Of a stretch of 64,000 nucleotides of DNA, positions 14,431 to 24,381 are shown piece after piece. A model generated the notes under the pieces. It made no database searches. It saw only the letters and a list, made by a program, of their open reading frames with translations, and was not told the DNA's origin. The stretch is from Polaribacter aquimarinus (GTDB taxonomy: Bacteria; Bacteroidota; Bacteroidia; Flavobacteriales; Flavobacteriaceae). Where the stretch lies: the NCBI RefSeq assembly GCF_003129485.1, contig NZ_QFFG01000004.1:186001-250000 (forward strand). Direction: 5' to 3'. Position 1 is the stretch's first letter; every line of letters begins with the position of its first letter. The position numbers and the translations under genes are program-made.

Positions 14431-16617
14431 ATGAATAAATACATATTGAGCATAAAGCTCATTTTAATACTTTGCCTATCATTACAGGCACAAACAACTA
14501 ACATACAAATTAAAGTTATAACAGAGGCTGAAAACGAGCCTTTAATGGGTGCTACAGTTTACTTTGAAGCATTAGAAAAAGGTGCTGTAACTAATTTTGA
14601 TGGTATTGCAGAATTTACAGAAATACCAGACGGTCAGCATCAAATAATAATTTCCTTTTTAGGTTTTGAAACATTTGAGACAACAATTCAAATTCCAAGT
14701 AATAAAAAATTAGTGTTTAAACTAAAAGAGGGTGGCAATCAATTAGATGCTATAGTACTGCAATCTACAAGAAGCACAAGAACAGTTCGAAAAACACCTA
14801 CACGCATCGAGTTTATAGGTGCAGAAGAATTAGGAGAAAAAGCAATAATGAACCCCACTAATATTTCTATGGTGCTTCGTGAAAGTACAGGAATACAGAT
14901 GCAACAAACTTCTTTAAGTAGTGGGAGTACTAATATTCGTATTCAAGGTTTAGATGGTAGGTACACGCAATTATTAAGAGATGGGTTTCCATTATATGGT
15001 GGCTTTTCAAGTGGATTAAGTATTTTACAAATTCCACCTTTAGACTTACAACAATTTGAGATTATTAAAGGTAGTTCCTCTACACTTTATGGAGGTGGAG
15101 CTATTGCAGGTTTGGTGAATATGGTTTCTAAAACACCAAATGAAGAACCTGAATTAGACATTATGCTTACGCAGACTCAAGCATTAGGAAGTACAGCTAA
15201 TATATTTTATAGCAGACGAAATGAAAAATTTGGTTTTTCACTTTACGGATCTGGGCACTATCAAAAACCTTTTGACCCAGAAAACGACGGTTTTAGTAAT
15301 TTACCAAAAACAACATCAATTTCTTTTAATCCTAAAGTATTTTATTATCCATCAGAGAATACAACAATTTGGTTTGGATTAAACGGAACGTATGATGATA
15401 GAATTGGTGGTGATATTAACAAAATTGAAAGTGGAGAAAATGGCTTCCATCAATATACTGAAGAAAACAATTCTAAAAGATTAAGTAGTCAATTGGTGTA
15501 TCAAACGCAATTAGATTCTGTTAGTTCATTAGAATTTAAAAATAGTGTCTCTTTTTTTGATAGGAATTTAACTGTTCCTGATTTTAATTTTGATGGTCAG
15601 CAAACAAACACTTTTACTGAAATCACATATTCCAAAGCATCAGAAAAAACAGATTGGATAATTGGAGCTAATCTATATACATCAAATTTTGATGAAAATG
15701 ACAGTGCACCTTTACAACGTGACCAAAAGGATGTAACTGCTGGAGTTTTTGTAAATAATACTTATGATATATCAGAAAACTGGATTTTGGAAACAGGTTT
15801 AAGAGCAGATTATAATACTGATTTCGGTTTCTTTCCACTTCCAAGAATTTCATTACTATATAAAAATAATAGTGGATTTTCAAGTAGAATTGGTGGAGGT
15901 TTAGGGTATAAAATTCCAGATATTTTTACAGAAGAAGCAGAGTATATAAATTTCGAAAATGTTCTTGCAATAGATAAATCCACAGTAAATGCAGAACGTT
16001 CTTATGGTGTTAATTTCGATTTCAACTATCAAACACGTTTAACTGATGAGATTGGTTTTTCTGTAAATCAATTATTCTATGTTACTGCTATTAATGATGG
16101 GTTGCTTTTAAATTCAACAGATAACGGATTATTTCAGTTTGAGAACGCAACAGATAAGATTTTAAGTAAAGGTTCAGAAACGAATATAAAATTTACATAC
16201 AAAGACTTTAGATGGTTTTTAAACTATGCGTTTATTGATACCAAACTAAATTATTTACCTGGTAATCCTCAAAAACCATTAACAGCAAAACATAATGCAG
16301 GTAGTGTATTAATGTATGAGTCTGAAAAGTGGCGAATTGGTTATGAAACCTACTATACAGGAAAACAATTTTTATCTAATAGAACAGAAACTACAGATTT
16401 TGTAACTATGGGATTATTAGTAATGCGTAATTTTAAGTTTTTGAGTGCATTTATAAATTTTGAAAACTTTACAGATAGAAGACAAAGCAGATTTTCACCT
16501 TTGGTTTTACCACCACACGAGAATCCTGTATTTCCAGAGATTTATGCACCTACAGATGGTTTTATATTTAGTGTAGGGCTTATTATTAAACCATTCGGAA
16601 ACGAAGACCACGATTAG
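14431..16617 (+). CDS. TonB-dependent outer-membrane receptor of the metal locus
   Basis: A 728-residue outer-membrane receptor. A signal peptide (MNKYILSIKLILILCLSLQA) is followed by a carboxypeptidase-regulatory-like beta-sandwich (about 25-105: AENEPLMGATVYFEALEKGA), a TonB plug (about 110-235: VRKTPTRIEFIGAEELGEKA, IRIQGLDGRYTQLLRDGFPL, IIKGSSSTLYGGGAIAGLVN) and a 22-strand barrel to the C-terminus. The length is on the short side for Bacteroidota receptors with this extra domain. It is placed between a Cys/His-rich secreted protein and a Fur-family regulator (2-bp gap to the latter), so metal or metallophore uptake is likely; the ligand cannot be read from the sequence. No SusD partner is present, which excludes a polysaccharide-type receptor. 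Confidence 0.9.
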   Translation: MNKYILSIKLILILCLSLQAQTTNIQIKVITEAENEPLMGATVYFEALEKGAVTNFDGIAEFTEIPDGQHQIIISFLGFETFETTIQIPSNKKLVFKLKEGGNQLDAIVLQSTRSTRTVRKTPTRIEFIGAEELGEKAIMNPTNISMVLRESTGIQMQQTSLSSGSTNIRIQGLDGRYTQLLRDGFPLYGGFSSGLSILQIPPLDLQQFEIIKGSSSTLYGGGAIAGLVNMVSKTPNEEPELDIMLTQTQALGSTANIFYSRRNEKFGFSLYGSGHYQKPFDPENDGFSNLPKTTSISFNPKVFYYPSENTTIWFGLNGTYDDRIGGDINKIESGENGFHQYTEENNSKRLSSQLVYQTQLDSVSSLEFKNSVSFFDRNLTVPDFNFDGQQTNTFTEITYSKASEKTDWIIGANLYTSNFDENDSAPLQRDQKDVTAGVFVNNTYDISENWILETGLRADYNTDFGFFPLPRISLLYKNNSGFSSRIGGGLGYKIPDIFTEEAEYINFENVLAIDKSTVNAERSYGVNFDFNYQTRLTDEIGFSVNQLFYVTAINDGLLLNSTDNGLFQFENATDKILSKGSETNIKFTYKDFRWFLNYAFIDTKLNYLPGNPQKPLTAKHNAGSVLMYESEKWRIGYETYYTGKQFLSNRTETTDFVTMGLLVMRNFKFLSAFINFENFTDRRQSRFSPLVLPPHENPVFPEIYAPTDGFIFSVGLIIKPFGNEDHD

Positions 16618-16619
16618 TT

Positions 16620-17033
16620 ATGCAAACCATAGAACAATTATTAGAGTTAAAAAATATTCGCGTTACGGCAATGCGTTTATTGATTTATAAGTTTCTTGCA
16701 GAGAAACAAGTAGCAGTAACATTAAGTGATATTGAAAATGCTTTTGACAAAGCCGATAGAACGACGTTATACAGAACTGTAAAAACTTTTGAAGAAAAAG
16801 ACATTGTACATCAAATAGATGATGGTACAGGTATTACCAAATATGCTTTATGTGAACAAGGTTGTAGTTGTGATATAAATAAAGATTTACACTTACATTT
16901 CCATTGTAACAATTGTAATGAAACCATTTGCTTAACAGACCATAAAATACCAAAAATTAAAGTGCCTGATGGCTTTGTTTCAGAAAATGTAAACTTGGTT
17001 GTAAAAGGTATATGTGATAAGTGTAGTGGATAA
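16620..17033 (+). CDS. Fur-family metal-responsive repressor
   Basis: A 137-residue Fur-family regulator. The winged helix (RVTAMRLLIYKFLAEKQVAV, ADRTTLYRTVKTFEEKDIVH) is followed by the dimerisation/metal domain with HLHFHCNNCNETICL and a C-terminal CDKCSG. These supply the His residues of the regulatory site and two CxxC pairs for structural zinc. The subgroup (Fur, Zur or Mur) cannot be set; absence of the longer Fur C-terminus and the His/Cys pattern are compatible with a Zur-like protein. It follows the TonB receptor by 2 bp, so it probably autoregulates the metal operon. Such receptor-regulator pairs are frequent on Bacteroidota metal-resistance islands. Confidence 0.9.
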   Translation: MQTIEQLLELKNIRVTAMRLLIYKFLAEKQVAVTLSDIENAFDKADRTTLYRTVKTFEEKDIVHQIDDGTGITKYALCEQGCSCDINKDLHLHFHCNNCNETICLTDHKIPKIKVPDGFVSENVNLVVKGICDKCSG

Positions 17034-17083
17034 CAAATGCACTTCCATTGCACTAACTATTGTACTACTTTTATTGAAAATTA

Positions 17084-17449
17084 ATGTATATGAAGTTAAA
17101 TACTAAAATACCAAGCAATTTAAAAGTTGCTTTTGAAAGTGAATTGGAAAAATATAGACAACATCTTAATTCTGGTAATTATAAAGATGCTTGGTATCAT
17201 TTAGAACGAAGTCATATCATAGGGCAATCTTATCCTATAGAACATACTTATTCACATTGGTTAATGCTAAAATTTGGATTTATGCAAAAAGATACTAAAG
17301 AAGTACTCGGTCAAATTATTAGGTTACTTGTTGGTGGTTGGAAATCATTTATTGACCACGTTCCACTTGGCAATACAGGTGGTGCAAACGTACCACCATT
17401 AAAGCGTATGCCCATTCCTAAAGATATTAAAGAATTATTATATAAATAA
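17084..17449 (+). CDS. DUF3703 protein
   Basis: A 121-residue soluble protein (115 if the ATG at 17090 is used). It matches DUF3703 by LEKYRQHLNSGNYKDAWYHL, the central HIIGQSYPIEHTYSHWLMLK and the C-terminal VPLGNTGGANVPPLKRMPIP. Members of this small family of unknown function are found next to heavy-metal efflux genes in Bacteroidota and Proteobacteria. Several conserved His and Trp residues (WYHLERSH, EHTYSHW) could bind a metal or a cofactor, but this is speculative. It lies 51 bp after the Fur-family gene, in the same direction. Confidence 0.85.
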   Translation: MYMKLNTKIPSNLKVAFESELEKYRQHLNSGNYKDAWYHLERSHIIGQSYPIEHTYSHWLMLKFGFMQKDTKEVLGQIIRLLVGGWKSFIDHVPLGNTGGANVPPLKRMPIPKDIKELLYK

Positions 17450-17523
17450 AACGCCAGTTGAATGATATTTAAAAATAAAATTATTCTTTTTTATTTTTTT
17501 GTTAAATATTTAAAAGCAAAACA

Positions 17524-18108
17524 ATGATTCTATTTACTTATTTTATATTTTATTTCCTATTTGTTTTTGTAATCAGGTCTATATTGTTGTGGCAGAGAAC
17601 AGGTATAAATCCTTTGACCTTCAATAAAACTGATGATGCTCACGGTTTTAATGGTAAGATTTTTACATTTATTACAATTTTTGAACTCATTATTGTTGGT
17701 ATCTATGCTTTCAAAAAAGAGTGGTACGAATATTTATTACCTTTTTGGTATTTAGAAAATCCTATTTTACAAAAAATTGGATGGGCATTTTTGTTTACAT
17801 CATTGATTTTAGTGTGGATTTCTCAAAGCCAAATGTCAACCTCTTGGAGAATTGGAATTGATGAAAAGAACAAAACCAAATTAGTAATAAATGGAATGTT
17901 TTCAATTTCAAGAAACCCAATTTTTCTTGGAATTATAATAGCAAATATTGGATTGTTTTTAGTAATTCCGAACGCTTTTACTTTATTGATAATTTCATTA
18001 TCTACAATAAGTATAAACACACAAATTAGATTAGAAGAAGAATTTTTAAAACGAGAGTTTGGAGATGAGTATATAAAGTATGCTAAAAAAGTAAGACGTT
18101 GGTTATAA
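17524..18108 (+). CDS. isoprenylcysteine carboxyl methyltransferase-like membrane protein
   Basis: A 194-residue integral membrane protein with about four or five hydrophobic segments. The C-terminal third carries the ICMT/PEMT-type signature: SISRNPIFLGIIIANIGLF, then LEEEFLKREFGDEYIKYAKK and VRRWL. These residues form the SAM-binding end of membrane methyltransferases of this superfamily. In metal-resistance loci homologues are common, although their substrate is not known; protein prenylation is absent in bacteria, so a lipid or small-molecule acceptor is more likely. It is 74 bp after the DUF3703 gene and 26 bp before the P-type ATPase gene. Confidence 0.85.
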   Translation: MILFTYFIFYFLFVFVIRSILLWQRTGINPLTFNKTDDAHGFNGKIFTFITIFELIIVGIYAFKKEWYEYLLPFWYLENPILQKIGWAFLFTSLILVWISQSQMSTSWRIGIDEKNKTKLVINGMFSISRNPIFLGIIIANIGLFLVIPNAFTLLIISLSTISINTQIRLEEEFLKREFGDEYIKYAKKVRRWL

Positions 18109-18134
18109 ATTTTTCTAATCTAAAGAATTAAAAA

Positions 18135-20090
18135 ATGATAAATAAAAAGAAAGTTAGTTTAAATGACTTAAAACCTGATTCAGAAAAAGAACATAATCAC
18201 AATGATGGTCACAACCATAATAATCAATCAAATAATTTCAAAGAGTATTTTCCTGCCATAATTAGTTTTACAATGCTAATAATAGGGCTAGCTTTAGATT
18301 ATTTTAAGGTATTATTCTTTAATGATTGGCAACGAATTATTTGGTATGGAGTTGCTTATCTCCCTGTTGGTTTCCCTGTGGTTAAAGCAGGTTGGAAAAA
18401 CATAAAAAAAGGCGATGTTTTTACTGAGTTTTTCTTAATGTCGATAGCAACAATAGGCGCATTTGTAATTGGCGAGTTTCCTGAAGGTGTGGCAGTAATG
18501 CTTTTTTATGCAGTTGGAGAACTATTTCAAGCTGCAGCAGTAAATAGAGCAAAAGGAAATATTAAAGCATTATTAGATGTTAGACCAAAAGAAGCCAATC
18601 TATTTCGTGATGGTGACTATATAAGTGTGTCGCCAGAAGCTGTAAATATTGGAGAGAAAATTCAAGTTCGAGTAGGTGAAAAAATTCCATTGGATGGTAT
18701 TTTATTATCCGAAAAAGCATCTTTAAATACTGCAGCATTAACAGGCGAAAGCAAACCAGATTCTATTCAAAAGGAAGCCAAGGTTTATGCAGGTAGTATT
18801 AATTTAGAAAGCGTTATTGAAGTTGAGGTAACCAATAAGTTTGAAGATAGTTCTATAGCGAGAATTTTAGACTTGGTTCAAAATGCGACAGCACGCAAAT
18901 CTAAAACAGAATTATTTATTAGACAGTTTGCTCGTATCTACACACCAATTGTAGTGTTTTTAGCTATTGGTGTTACTTTTATACCTTACTTTTTTGTAGA
19001 TGATTATGTATTTAGAGATTGGTTATACAGAGCATTAATTTTCTTGGTAATATCTTGTCCTTGTGCGTTGGTAATTTCAATTCCTTTAGGATATTTCGGT
19101 GGATTGGGAGCAGCTTCAAAAAATGGAATCTTATTTAAAGGTGCTTCATTTTTAGATGCAATGACCAAGATAAATACTTTGGTAATGGACAAAACAGGAA
19201 CAGTTACCAAAGGTGTTTTTAAAATCAAAGAAGTAAAAGCAATCGGTTGTAATGAAACCGAATTTATGCAATACTTAATGGCGATGGAAGAACAATCCAC
19301 GCATCCAATCGCTAAAGCAATTTTAGAGTATAAAGCAGAAGGAGAATATTTTGAAGCTAACAAAGTATCTGAAATTGCAGGTAAAGGTTTAAGAGGGATT
19401 GTAAATAGTAAAACAGTTTTAGTAGGAAATAAAGCCTTAATGATTGCCAATAGTATTTATGTTCCAACTGAAACGGAATCTATTGTAGAATCGATAATAT
19501 TAGTAGCAATCGATAATCAATTTGCAGGTTATGTAGTAATAGCAGATGAATTAAAAGAGGATGCAAAAGAAACAATTACAGATTTACATAAAGTAGGTAT
19601 TAAAAATATTATGATGCTTTCTGGTGATAAAGATTCGATAACGCAACAAGTAGCCAAAGAGTTAAATATTGAAATTGCTAAAGGTGGTTTACTACCAGAA
19701 GATAAATTAAACGAAGTAGAAATTTTAAAGAAAAATCCTGAAAATAAAGTAGCTTTTATAGGTGATGGTATTAACGATGCACCAGTTTTAGCAGCGAGTA
19801 ATGTTGGTATTGCAATGGGTGGTTTAGGTAGTGATGTCGCTATTGAAACAGCAGATGTAATTATTCAAACAGACCAACCTTCAAAAGTGGTAAAGGCGAT
19901 TAAAATTAGTCGTTCTACACGTAAAGTAGTTTGGCAGAACATCATATTAGCTTTTGGTGTTAAAGTGATTGTATTGTTTTTAGGAGCAGGTGGTTTAGCT
20001 ACAATGTGGGAAGCGGTATTTGCAGATGTAGGAGTGGCTTTATTAGCAATTTTAAACGCAGTCAGATTACAACGAATGAGATGGAGTTAA
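18135..20090 (+). CDS. heavy-metal-translocating P1B-type ATPase (Zn/Cd/Pb type)
   Basis: A 651-residue inner-membrane metal exporter. The N-terminus lacks the usual CxxC metal-binding domain and carries a short His/Asn-rich tail instead (EHNHNDGHNHNNQSNN, from residue 20). It has the P1B membrane core, the actuator TGES motif (AALTGESKPD), the transmembrane CPC motif (Cys308-Pro-Cys310 in ISCPCALVISIPLG), the phosphorylated Asp352 (DKTGT) and the hinge GDGINDAPVLA. CPC with a His-rich N-terminus points to Zn2+, Cd2+, Co2+ or Pb2+ rather than Cu+; the exact ion is not determined. It stands between the ICMT-like gene and the HYC_CC_PP gene and complements the RND system by moving metal from cytoplasm to periplasm. 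Confidence 0.92.
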   Translation: MINKKKVSLNDLKPDSEKEHNHNDGHNHNNQSNNFKEYFPAIISFTMLIIGLALDYFKVLFFNDWQRIIWYGVAYLPVGFPVVKAGWKNIKKGDVFTEFFLMSIATIGAFVIGEFPEGVAVMLFYAVGELFQAAAVNRAKGNIKALLDVRPKEANLFRDGDYISVSPEAVNIGEKIQVRVGEKIPLDGILLSEKASLNTAALTGESKPDSIQKEAKVYAGSINLESVIEVEVTNKFEDSSIARILDLVQNATARKSKTELFIRQFARIYTPIVVFLAIGVTFIPYFFVDDYVFRDWLYRALIFLVISCPCALVISIPLGYFGGLGAASKNGILFKGASFLDAMTKINTLVMDKTGTVTKGVFKIKEVKAIGCNETEFMQYLMAMEEQSTHPIAKAILEYKAEGEYFEANKVSEIAGKGLRGIVNSKTVLVGNKALMIANSIYVPTETESIVESIILVAIDNQFAGYVVIADELKEDAKETITDLHKVGIKNIMMLSGDKDSITQQVAKELNIEIAKGGLLPEDKLNEVEILKKNPENKVAFIGDGINDAPVLAASNVGIAMGGLGSDVAIETADVIIQTDQPSKVVKAIKISRSTRKVVWQNIILAFGVKVIVLFLGAGGLATMWEAVFADVGVALLAILNAVRLQRMRWS

Positions 20091-20135
20091 CCACTAAACT
20101 TCTGTTAAACAAAACCAACATTTGTTAAATTTTCG

Positions 20136-20143
20136 TAACTTCG
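20136..20143 (+). promoter_or_regulatory. -7 promoter-like element TAACTTCG
   Basis: TAACTTCG, a frequent variant of the TAnnTTTG box, lies 8 bases before the chosen ATG (20152) of the HYC_CC_PP gene. It suggests that a second transcript for the RND efflux part starts here. Confidence 0.4.
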
Positions 20144-20151
20144 CAATCAGT

Positions 20152-20565
20152 ATGAAACAAGTATTCCATAAAATAATGTCTTTAGCAATGGCTTTTGTAG
20201 TGTTATTCTCTACAATGTCATTTACTATGAATATGCATTATTGCGGAGATACTTTAGTAGAAACGGCTATTTTCCATAAAGCCAAAGGTTGCGGTATGGA
20301 AATGGAAAAACCTTCTACTGAAGGATGTTCAATTACTAAGAAAAATTGTTGCGATGATAAACAATTAGCAATTGAGGGTCAAGACGAACTTCAATTACAA
20401 GTTGACAAAATTTCATTTGAACAACAGGTATTCATTGCTTCATTTGTTTACACATATATTAACCTTTTTGAAGGTATAAAAAATAATGTATCTTCTTACG
20501 AAGAGTACAAACCGCCACTCGTCATAAGGCAACTCTACAAAATTGACGAGACGTATTTAATTTGA
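20152..20565 (+). CDS. HYC_CC_PP family envelope protein
   Basis: A 137-residue protein. The start at 20152 gives a clean signal peptide (MKQVFHKIMSLAMAFVVLFS); an upstream in-frame codon at 20122 would place the promoter-like box inside the gene. The three hallmarks that name the family are present: HYC (MNMHYCGDTL), CC (KKNCCDDK) and PP (EYKPPLVIRQ). Further Cys (KGCGMEME, EGCS) and Met residues make it a good periplasmic metal ligand. The family is found upstream of CusA-type pumps in Bacteroidota; a metal-sensing or metal-delivering role is inferred. It lies 108 bp before the CusA-like gene. Confidence 0.85.
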   Translation: MKQVFHKIMSLAMAFVVLFSTMSFTMNMHYCGDTLVETAIFHKAKGCGMEMEKPSTEGCSITKKNCCDDKQLAIEGQDELQLQVDKISFEQQVFIASFVYTYINLFEGIKNNVSSYEEYKPPLVIRQLYKIDETYLI

Positions 20566-20673
20566 TTTTTAAACTTTAGACTGTTTTATCCAATGGCTTT
20601 GTGTCATAAGGATAATTTGTTGTATTCGGTGTTTTCTAAACATCAATGTCTAACTGTTTAATAATCAAAATAT

Positions 20674-23600
20674 ATGCTTAATAAAGCAATCAAATTTCTT
20701 ATAGAGAATAAACTCGTTGCAGTACTACTACTCGTCCTTTTCGTAGGATGGGGAACAGTAAATGCACCTTTCGATTGGGATACAGGATTTTTACCAAGCA
20801 ATCCTGTAGCTGTAGATGCAATTCCAGATATTGGAGAAAACCAACAAATTGTATTTACAAAGTGGGACGGTCGTTCACCACAAGATATTGAAGACCAAAT
20901 TACCTATCCATTAACCACATCTTTGTTAGGTATTCCTGGAGTAAAAACCATTCGTAGTTCGTCTATGTTCGGCTTTTCAAGTATCTATATCATTTTTGAA
21001 GAAGACATAGAATTTTACTGGAGTAGAAGTCGTATTCTCGAAAAACTAAACTCATTACCAAGTGGTTTATTACCTGAAGGTGTTAATCCTGCTTTGGGTC
21101 CAGATGCAACAGGATTAGGACAAATATTTTGGTACACACTTGAAGGACGTGATGAAAACGGAAACGTAACTGGTGGTTGGGATTTACAAGAGCTACGAAG
21201 TATTCAAGATTACTATGTTAAATATGCACTATCCTCTGCAAGCGGAGTATCAGAAGTTGCCTCTATTGGTGGTTATGTTCAGGAATATCAAGTCGATGTT
21301 AATCCAGAATTGATGCGTCAATATAATATTGGTTTGCACCATATTGTGAAAGCAGTTAAGGAAAGTAATAAAGACATTGGTGCACAAACTATTGAAATTA
21401 ATAATGCAGAATATTTAGTACGTGGTTTAGGTTATGTCAAGTCTATTTCAGACATAGAAAATGCAGTTGTTACTTCCGAAGATTATACAGCAATACGAAT
21501 TAAAGACATTGGAAAAGTATCATTAGGTCCTGCAACAAGACGTGGTTTATTAGATAAAGAAGGTGCGGAAGTTGTAGGTGCTGTTGTAGTTGCGCGATAT
21601 GGTGCAAACCCAATGGAAGTAATCAATAATGTAAAAGAGAAAATTAACGAATTAAGTGCAGGCTTACCTTCAAAAGTATTAGCAGATGGTAGAACATCAC
21701 AAGTCACAATAGTTCCATTTTACGATAGAACAGAATTGATTCAAGAAACGTTAGGTACACTCAATGAAGCCTTAACATTAGAAATACTAATTACCATTTT
21801 GGTCATTATCATTATGGTATTCAATCTTCGAGCATCAGTATTAATTTCTGGCTTATTACCTGTTGCGGTTTTAATGGTGTTTATAGCTATGAAGTTCTTT
21901 GGTGTAGATGCAAACATTGTCGCTTTATCAGGTATAGCAATTGCTATTGGAACAATGGTCGATGTTGGTGTCATACTCTCTGAAAATATTATAAGGCATT
22001 TAGATGAAGATGATGGAACAAAACCCATTAATACGGTAGTTTATAACGCCACAGCAGAAGTATCTGGTGCAATCGTAACCGCAGTAATGACAACAATAAT
22101 TAGTTTCATTCCTGTATTTACTATGATTGGTGCAGAAGGAAAATTATTTAGACCATTGGCATTTACAAAAACCTTTGCGTTAACAGCATCTATTATTGTT
22201 GCTTTATTTTTAATACCACCATTTGCAGCATTTTTATTCAGAAAGAAAAGCATTAAAAACACTTTTAAAACTATTTTAAATGGTGTTTTAATAGCATTAG
22301 GTATTGCAGCGATAATCTACGGGTATTGGTTAGGGTTGATTTTAATAGCTTTTGGAATTACAGCACTTCTCAATCTTCAAAATAAAATAACAGACAAACA
22401 AGCTAATCTTGTCAATATCATTATTTCAGCATCAGCAATCATATTTCTGTTAGCCGAATATTGGAGACCATTAGGTGTTGATAAAAGTATCTTCTGGAAT
22501 CTCATTTTTGTTAGTGTTATATGTTTTGGTTTATTAGGTGTTTTTTCGCTATTCATCAAATACTATACGCGTATTTTAAGTTGGTGTTTAGATAATAAAT
22601 TATTGTTTCTATCTGTACCAACAGCTATTGTAATTGCAGGGTTTTTCATTATGAAGAACACAGGCAAAGAGTTTATGCCATCCTTAAACGAAGGCTCATT
22701 TCTACTTATGCCAACATCAATGCCACATTCTGGCGTAGAAGAAAATAAAAGAGTTTTACAACAATTAGATATGGCAGTAGCCAGTATTCCAGAAATTGCA
22801 ACAGTTGTAGGTAAAGCAGGTAGAACAGAATCAGCGTTAGACCCAGCACCACTATCAATGTATGAAAATATCATTCAGTATAAGCCAGAATATATGCTGA
22901 ATGCAGATGGAGAAAGGCAACGCTACAAAGTAAATGATGATGGTTTGTTTGAATTAAAAGATGGTCGTTTTATTGCAAATCCAAATAATTCTAAAAATGT
23001 TACTTATAGTACAGTTAAAAGGTCTCAATTAATTGAAGACAAGGATGGCGAATACTATCGTAATTGGCGACCAGAAATTGAATCACCAGACGATATTTGG
23101 AATGAAATCGTAAGAGTCACCAAATTACCAGGTGTTACGTCAGCACCAAAACTACAACCCATTGAAACGAGATTGGTAATGCTTCAAACAGGAATGCGAG
23201 CACCTATGGGAATAAAAGTAAAAGGTCAAGACTTAAAGCAAATTGAATCGTTTGGTGTGCAATTGGAAAACATTATCAAAGAAGCTGAAGGAGTTAAAAA
23301 AGAAGCTGTTTTTGCAGACCGTATCGTTGGTAAACCCTATTTATTGATTGATATTGATAGAGAGAAAATTGCACGTTATGGAATTTCTATACAAGATGTT
23401 CAGGATGTATTAAAAGTAGCAGTTGGTGGTATGGTATTAACACAAACGGTTGAAGGCCGTGAGCGATATGGTGTTCGTGTGCGATACCCAAGAGAATTAA
23501 GAGCTAACCCAACAGACTTACAACAGATTTATGTGCCAGTTGAAAAAGGCAGTCCTGTTCCATTAAGCGAATTGGCAACTATTCGCTACGAACAAGGTCC

Positions 23601-24381
23601 ACAAGTCATTAAAAGTGAAGACACCTTTTTAGTAGGTTATGTCTTGTTTGATAAATTAGATGGTTTTGCAGAAGTAAGCGTTGTTGAAAATGCACAAGCA
23701 TTGATTCAAGAAAAGATAGAATCTGGTGAGTTAATTGTGCCAAAAGGTATCAATTATGCATTCACAGGAACGTATGAAAATCAATTACGAGCAGAAAAAA
23801 CGCTATCTGTTGTTGTGCCATTAGCCTTGGCAATTATCTTTTTAATACTGTATTTCCAATTTCGTTCTGTGGCAACCTCATTAATGGTATTTACAGGTAT
23901 CGCAGTAGCGTTTGCAGGTGGATTCATAATGATATGGCTCTATGGTCAAGATTGGTTTTTAAACTTCAATTTCTTTGGCGAAAATTTGCGAGACTTATTT
24001 CAGATGCATCCCATTAATTTAAGTGTAGCGGTTTGGGTTGGGTTTATTGCACTCTTTGGTATTGCAACAGATGATGGTGTAGTAATGGCAACGTATTTAA
24101 CGCAAACTTTTGATAGAAATACACCAGAGAATAAAAAGGAAATTAGAGCGTCCATAGTAGAAGCTGGAGAAAAACGTATCAGACCTTGTTTAATGACAAC
24201 AGCAACGACCATATTAGCATTATTACCAATACTCACATCTACAGGACGAGGAAGCGATATAATGATTCCAATGGCAATACCAAGTTTTGGTGGAATGCTT
24301 ATAGCCTTAATAACCTTATTTGTAGTTCCAGTATTATATAGCTGGAAATCCGAAGTTCAACTTAAAAGAGCAACAAAATGA
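20674..24381 (+). CDS. CusA/CzcA-family heavy-metal RND efflux permease
   Basis: A 1235-residue inner-membrane pump. The N-terminus reads LNKAIKFLIENKLVAVLLLV, followed by the first porter loop (DAIPDIGENQQIVFTKWDGR, IRSSSMFGFSSIYIIFEED). The middle transmembrane block includes the proton-relay region (IAIGTMVDVGVILSENIIRH). The second half begins KNTGKEFMPSLNEGSFLLMP and ends with the paired segment GIATDDGVVMATYLTQTF. Length exceeds the usual 1,040 residues because of extra membrane segments around 520-660, as is common in the CusA type of Bacteroidota. Metal choice (Cu/Ag or Co/Zn/Cd) is unresolved. Its stop overlaps the ATG of the outer-membrane component by 4 bases. Confidence 0.95.
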   Translation: MLNKAIKFLIENKLVAVLLLVLFVGWGTVNAPFDWDTGFLPSNPVAVDAIPDIGENQQIVFTKWDGRSPQDIEDQITYPLTTSLLGIPGVKTIRSSSMFGFSSIYIIFEEDIEFYWSRSRILEKLNSLPSGLLPEGVNPALGPDATGLGQIFWYTLEGRDENGNVTGGWDLQELRSIQDYYVKYALSSASGVSEVASIGGYVQEYQVDVNPELMRQYNIGLHHIVKAVKESNKDIGAQTIEINNAEYLVRGLGYVKSISDIENAVVTSEDYTAIRIKDIGKVSLGPATRRGLLDKEGAEVVGAVVVARYGANPMEVINNVKEKINELSAGLPSKVLADGRTSQVTIVPFYDRTELIQETLGTLNEALTLEILITILVIIIMVFNLRASVLISGLLPVAVLMVFIAMKFFGVDANIVALSGIAIAIGTMVDVGVILSENIIRHLDEDDGTKPINTVVYNATAEVSGAIVTAVMTTIISFIPVFTMIGAEGKLFRPLAFTKTFALTASIIVALFLIPPFAAFLFRKKSIKNTFKTILNGVLIALGIAAIIYGYWLGLILIAFGITALLNLQNKITDKQANLVNIIISASAIIFLLAEYWRPLGVDKSIFWNLIFVSVICFGLLGVFSLFIKYYTRILSWCLDNKLLFLSVPTAIVIAGFFIMKNTGKEFMPSLNEGSFLLMPTSMPHSGVEENKRVLQQLDMAVASIPEIATVVGKAGRTESALDPAPLSMYENIIQYKPEYMLNADGERQRYKVNDDGLFELKDGRFIANPNNSKNVTYSTVKRSQLIEDKDGEYYRNWRPEIESPDDIWNEIVRVTKLPGVTSAPKLQPIETRLVMLQTGMRAPMGIKVKGQDLKQIESFGVQLENIIKEAEGVKKEAVFADRIVGKPYLLIDIDREKIARYGISIQDVQDVLKVAVGGMVLTQTVEGRERYGVRVRYPRELRANPTDLQQIYVPVEKGSPVPLSELATIRYEQGPQVIKSEDTFLVGYVLFDKLDGFAEVSVVENAQALIQEKIESGELIVPKGINYAFTGTYENQLRAEKTLSVVVPLALAIIFLILYFQFRSVATSLMVFTGIAVAFAGGFIMIWLYGQDWFLNFNFFGENLRDLFQMHPINLSVAVWVGFIALFGIATDDGVVMATYLTQTFDRNTPENKKEIRASIVEAGEKRIRPCLMTTATTILALLPILTSTGRGSDIMIPMAIPSFGGMLIALITLFVVPVLYSWKSEVQLKRATK